Positions 61,452 through 64,000 of a DNA stretch of 64,000 nucleotides are shown here, one piece after another (the stretch's first letter is position 1; the number at the start of each line of letters is the position of its first letter). The notes beneath the pieces are model-generated. The model was not told where the DNA came from. It did not search any database and was given only the letters and a program-made list of their open reading frames with translations. The translations under genes were made by a program, and so were the position numbers. The DNA lies in the NCBI GenBank assembly GCA_904420185.1, contig CAJFUJ010000061.1, forward strand, positions 53,017-117,016. Reading direction: 5' to 3'. Source of the DNA: an uncultured Butyricicoccus sp. Its GTDB lineage: Bacteria; Bacillota; Clostridia; Oscillospirales; Butyricicoccaceae.

Positions 61452-63548
61452 TTAAGAACCTTCGGCGAGGGTAAAATCGATCTGTCCGCTGGCACGGTTG
61501 GCGCCGACAAGCCGCACACGCACTGCCGTGCCGATGGTGAAGCGTAGGCCGCTGGAGTTGGACAAGGTCATTTTTTCGCCGTCAAATTCATAGTATCCGG
61601 GCAAGGATTCGATGCGGATCAGGCCTTCTGCTCCGTTGGGCAGGGCAACAAAGAGCCCAAACGATTGTACACCTGAGACCTCCCCGTCAAAGGTTTGCCC
61701 TAAAAATTGCTCCATATAGGCGGCGATATACAGCCGGTCGATTTCTCGCTCAGCGGTGTCGGCGGCCAACTCGCGCGAGGTGGATTGGCCAGCCGCATTC
61801 TCCACAAAGGTATAATCGGCCTGGGTGAAGCGCTCGTCTGCCAGCGCGCGGGCTAGCATCCGGTGGGTGGCGAGATCAGGATACCGCCGGATGGGCGAGG
61901 TAAAATGCAAATAGTATTTGGCTTGCAAGCCATAGTGGCCCAGGTTTTCCTCGGCATAGCGCGCGCGTGCAAGAGAACGCAGCAGCAGGGTGGGCAGCGC
62001 ACGTTGCCGTGGATCACCCGCAGCTTGGTCCAAAACCGCTTGCAGCTGGCGGGTGTCTTGCGGCTGGTTGGGGTCCACGCGGTAGCCAAAAGGCCGGGCA
62101 AATTGGGCAAATACGCGCAGCTTTTCCGGGTCCGGGTTTTCATGGACGCGGTACACAGCCGGCGCGCCATGTTTGTCCATAAATTCTGCAACCGCTTCGT
62201 TGGCCTGGAGCATGAACTCCTCAATCATCCGCTCAGCACGGCCGCGCGAACGGTATTGCAGCGCGACCGGTTCGCCTTGTTCGTCCACTTCGATTTCGGT
62301 TTCAGGGATGTCTAGGTCGAGTGCCCCGCGTTCCATCCGGCGACGGTGCAAAAGATCGGCAAGTTCGGCCATTTTGCGCGAGATTTCGGTGAGAAAATCG
62401 TAGGTTTGACACAGCGCAGGATCGCCGTCCAGAATTTTGTTTACGTTGTTGTAGGTCATACGCGCCTTGGAGCGGATCACCGACTTGAAAAAGGTGGCCT
62501 TGTGCCGGCGGCCGTCTGGCCCGAGTTCGAGCAGCGCGGTAAATGCCAGACGGTCCTCGCCAGGAACCAGTGAGCATAATCCGTCGGACAGAGCAAAGGG
62601 CAGCATGGGGACCACATGGCCGGGATAATACACCGAGCAGCCCCGGCGGTAAGCTTCGCCGTCGAGCGGGCTGTCCGGCGTGACATAGTGGGACACATCG
62701 GCGATATGGACGCCAAGCTGCATATAGCCGCCAGGGAGTGGGCGGAGTGAAACAGCATCGTCGAAATCTTTGGCGCTGTCACCGTCGATGGTGAAGATTA
62801 GCTCATCGCGCAGGTCGCGCCGCCCGGCATAAGCATCTGGTGGGATGCAGCTGCCCAAGGCGTCGGCCTGGGCCTTCACGTCGGATGGGAAGGTTTCCTG
62901 GATGCCGTTTTCGTGTAAAATAGCTGCAATAGAGGCCTGCATGGTCCCGTTTTTGCCAAAGATCTGCACCACAGATGCCTGCGGCAAAACGCGGCCCTCA
63001 CCATAATACATCATGCGTACAGTGACCTTGTCCCCCACTTGCGCGCCGTTGAGATGAGCTTTGGGAAGGAGAATTTCGGCGCGGTATTTGCGGCTTTCCG
63101 GCACAAAGACAAAGGACTTGCCCCGCTGCCGCACCGCACCCAGGATTTCCTGGTGGCTTCGCTCCAGGATACGCTCTACTTGGCCTTCACGGCGGGGGTT
63201 GCCCTGCCGCCGGTCGCTGGGGCGTAAGCGGACGAGCACATGGTCACCATGCCAAGCTCCTCCATCCGCACGCGGGGGGATAAAGATGTCGCCATCCGCG
63301 TCCCGTTCATCCGGTGCCACAAAGCCAAAGCCACGTTCCGTAGCCAGATAAACGCCTGCGATACAACCAAAATGCGAGGCTTGCGCAAAGCGGTTCTTTT
63401 TATTTTTGACAATTTGCCCGCTTGTAGATAGCCGCTGGAGGCTTTCGATGATTTGCTGTTTGCGTACACCGGGCAAATGGCGGCGCAACTCCTCCAGGCG
63501 CAACGGCTGTGCAAGCAGCGTAAGTATCTTTTGGTCGAGTGAATCCAT
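61452..63548 (-). CDS. rnr: Ribonuclease R
   Basis: A 698-residue 3'-5' exoribonuclease that degrades structured RNA and rRNA fragments. An N-terminal winged helix (LTLLAQPLRLEELRRHLPG) is followed by cold-shock domains (RGFGFVAPDERDADGDIFIP), the RNB catalytic domain (FTIDGDSAKDFDDAVSL, HIADVSHYV, HFTSPIRRYPDLATHR) and a C-terminal S1 domain (LGQTFDGEVSGVQSFGLFV). The Asp cluster of the active site is intact. The start at 63548 has AAAGGAGG upstream; the longer frame lies in the promoter region. Confidence 0.96.
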   Translation of the reverse strand: MDSLDQKILTLLAQPLRLEELRRHLPGVRKQQIIESLQRLSTSGQIVKNKKNRFAQASHFGCIAGVYLATERGFGFVAPDERDADGDIFIPPRADGGAWHGDHVLVRLRPSDRRQGNPRREGQVERILERSHQEILGAVRQRGKSFVFVPESRKYRAEILLPKAHLNGAQVGDKVTVRMMYYGEGRVLPQASVVQIFGKNGTMQASIAAILHENGIQETFPSDVKAQADALGSCIPPDAYAGRRDLRDELIFTIDGDSAKDFDDAVSLRPLPGGYMQLGVHIADVSHYVTPDSPLDGEAYRRGCSVYYPGHVVPMLPFALSDGLCSLVPGEDRLAFTALLELGPDGRRHKATFFKSVIRSKARMTYNNVNKILDGDPALCQTYDFLTEISRKMAELADLLHRRRMERGALDLDIPETEIEVDEQGEPVALQYRSRGRAERMIEEFMLQANEAVAEFMDKHGAPAVYRVHENPDPEKLRVFAQFARPFGYRVDPNQPQDTRQLQAVLDQAAGDPRQRALPTLLLRSLARARYAEENLGHYGLQAKYYLHFTSPIRRYPDLATHRMLARALADERFTQADYTFVENAAGQSTSRELAADTAEREIDRLYIAAYMEQFLGQTFDGEVSGVQSFGLFVALPNGAEGLIRIESLPGYYEFDGEKMTLSNSSGLRFTIGTAVRVRLVGANRASGQIDFTLAEGS

Positions 63549-63648
63549 GGAAATGCCTCCTTTTAAATCAGAAATGAGCGGTTGCGTTTGAATGGTGTGA
63601 GCGGATCGGGGACGTAAGCAGATTCCTTCAAACAAGCTTGGTACTTTC

Positions 63649-63654
63649 ATTATA
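63649..63654 (-). promoter_or_regulatory. -10 element of the RNase R promoter
   Basis: On the minus strand TATAAT (63654-63649), with TTTAAA 16 bp upstream as a weak -35. Confidence 0.55.
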
Positions 63655-63711
63655 CGCGAACAGCCGGACATTTAAAAGGTGGAATATGAAGGGGCGGGAA
63701 GTTTTCAACAA

Positions 63712-63745
63712 AAAAAGACTTTCTCATACTTGAGAAAGTCTTTTT
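63712..63745 (-). terminator. Terminator after the tRNA cluster
   Basis: AAAAAGACTTTCTC (63712-63725) pairs with GAGAAAGTCTTTTT (63732-63745). On the minus strand it follows tRNA-Gly and is followed by a T-run. Confidence 0.9.
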
Positions 63746-63820
63746 GGAGCGGATGACGAGGCTCGAACTCGCTACCTCCACCTTGGCAAGGGGGCGCTCT
63801 ACCAGATGAGCTACATCCGC
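63745..63820 (-). tRNA. tRNA-Gly (GCC)
   Basis: A 76-nt cloverleaf including encoded CCA. The acceptor GCGGATG pairs with CATCCGC, the anticodon loop is CTTGCCAAG with anticodon GCC, and the T-arm has GTTCGAGCC. It is the last gene of a three-tRNA unit. Confidence 0.97.
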
Positions 63821-63825
63821 AAATA

Positions 63826-63901
63826 TGGTGCCTCCGGGCGGAATCGAACCACCGACACGGGGATTTTCAGTCCCCTGCTCTACCGACTGAGCTACAGAGG
63901 C
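63826..63901 (-). tRNA. tRNA-Phe (GAA)
   Basis: A 76-nt cloverleaf with encoded CCA. The acceptor GCCTCTG pairs with the CGGAGGC end with one mispair, the anticodon loop is CTGAAAA with anticodon GAA, and the T-arm is GGTTCGATTCC. It lies 5 bp from tRNA-Gly. Confidence 0.97.
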
Positions 63902-63916
63902 AAAAAGAATAAGAAG

Positions 63917-63993
63917 TGGCGACCCGGAAGGGACTTGAACCCTCGACCTCTGGCGTGACAGGCCAGCGCTCTAACCGACTGAGCTACCGGGCC
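63917..63993 (-). tRNA. tRNA-Asp (GTC)
   Basis: A 77-nt cloverleaf with encoded CCA. The acceptor GGCCCGG pairs with CCGGGTC, the anticodon loop is CTGTCAC with anticodon GTC, and the T-arm is GGGTTCAAGTCCC. Its promoter lies right of the window. Confidence 0.97.
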
Positions 63994-64000
63994 ACTTGCA

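Overview
The window is the replication-origin region of a Clostridia-type Firmicute chromosome. The gut Oscillospirales (Butyricicoccus/Agathobaculum-like) are my best guess from gene order, GC-rich codon use with AT-rich spacers, and SLH-domain, LCP and UppP envelope genes. That placement is inferred and not proven by a marker. Leftward yidC-yidD-rnpA-rpmH faces rightward dnaA-dnaN-rlbA-recF-remB-gyrB-gyrA. The origin spans both sides of dnaA: DnaA boxes lie upstream, and between dnaA and dnaN a box cluster ends in a DnaA box, a GC-rich spacer and a run of CTA triplets (a DnaA-trio unwinding element). A parS-like site sits before recF.

From 11 to 21 kb: an SLH/L,D-transpeptidase with 45-bp tandem repeats, a cysteine-rich microprotein coupled to an SDR dehydrogenase, rnhA, an ArsC-like protein, a zinc-ribbon microprotein behind a structured leader, secG, a sugar-type nucleotidyltransferase, pyk and an LCP ligase. 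At 21.6-22.1 kb a strong promoter drives a complete cobalamin riboswitch that is followed by a terminator and no gene on its strand. This orphan riboswitch is the most unusual element here.

From 22 to 46 kb: a divergent Gfo/Idh oxidoreductase and sugar isomerase, a response regulator/YbjN/histidine kinase group with a lipoprotein, uppP, a siroheme-type sulfite-reductase-like ferredoxin protein, a YfcC carrier, two NSS symporters, a MarR-MATE pair, an Asp/Tyr-rich secreted protein, a 30-residue ORF, a HAD phosphatase, an Spx/ArsC protein and an MBOAT/SGNH O-acylation pair.

From 46 to 64 kb: cyclophilin, a degenerate GDPD-fold protein, an ABC-F ATPase coupled to a YdcF protein, a PHP-UvrD helicase fusion, and a BTAD regulator with a degenerate GGDEF-like tail. 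Next comes a four-gene operon (TolC-like protein, lipoprotein adaptor, RND pump, TetR repressor) under one promoter with a palindromic operator. After it lie a FlK-like thioesterase, RNase R, and tRNA-Gly, tRNA-Phe and tRNA-Asp.

Many starts below were moved inward from the longest reading frame to the codon with a Shine-Dalgarno sequence. Three (YfcC, the second NSS symporter, ABC-F) use TTG, and yidD uses GTG.
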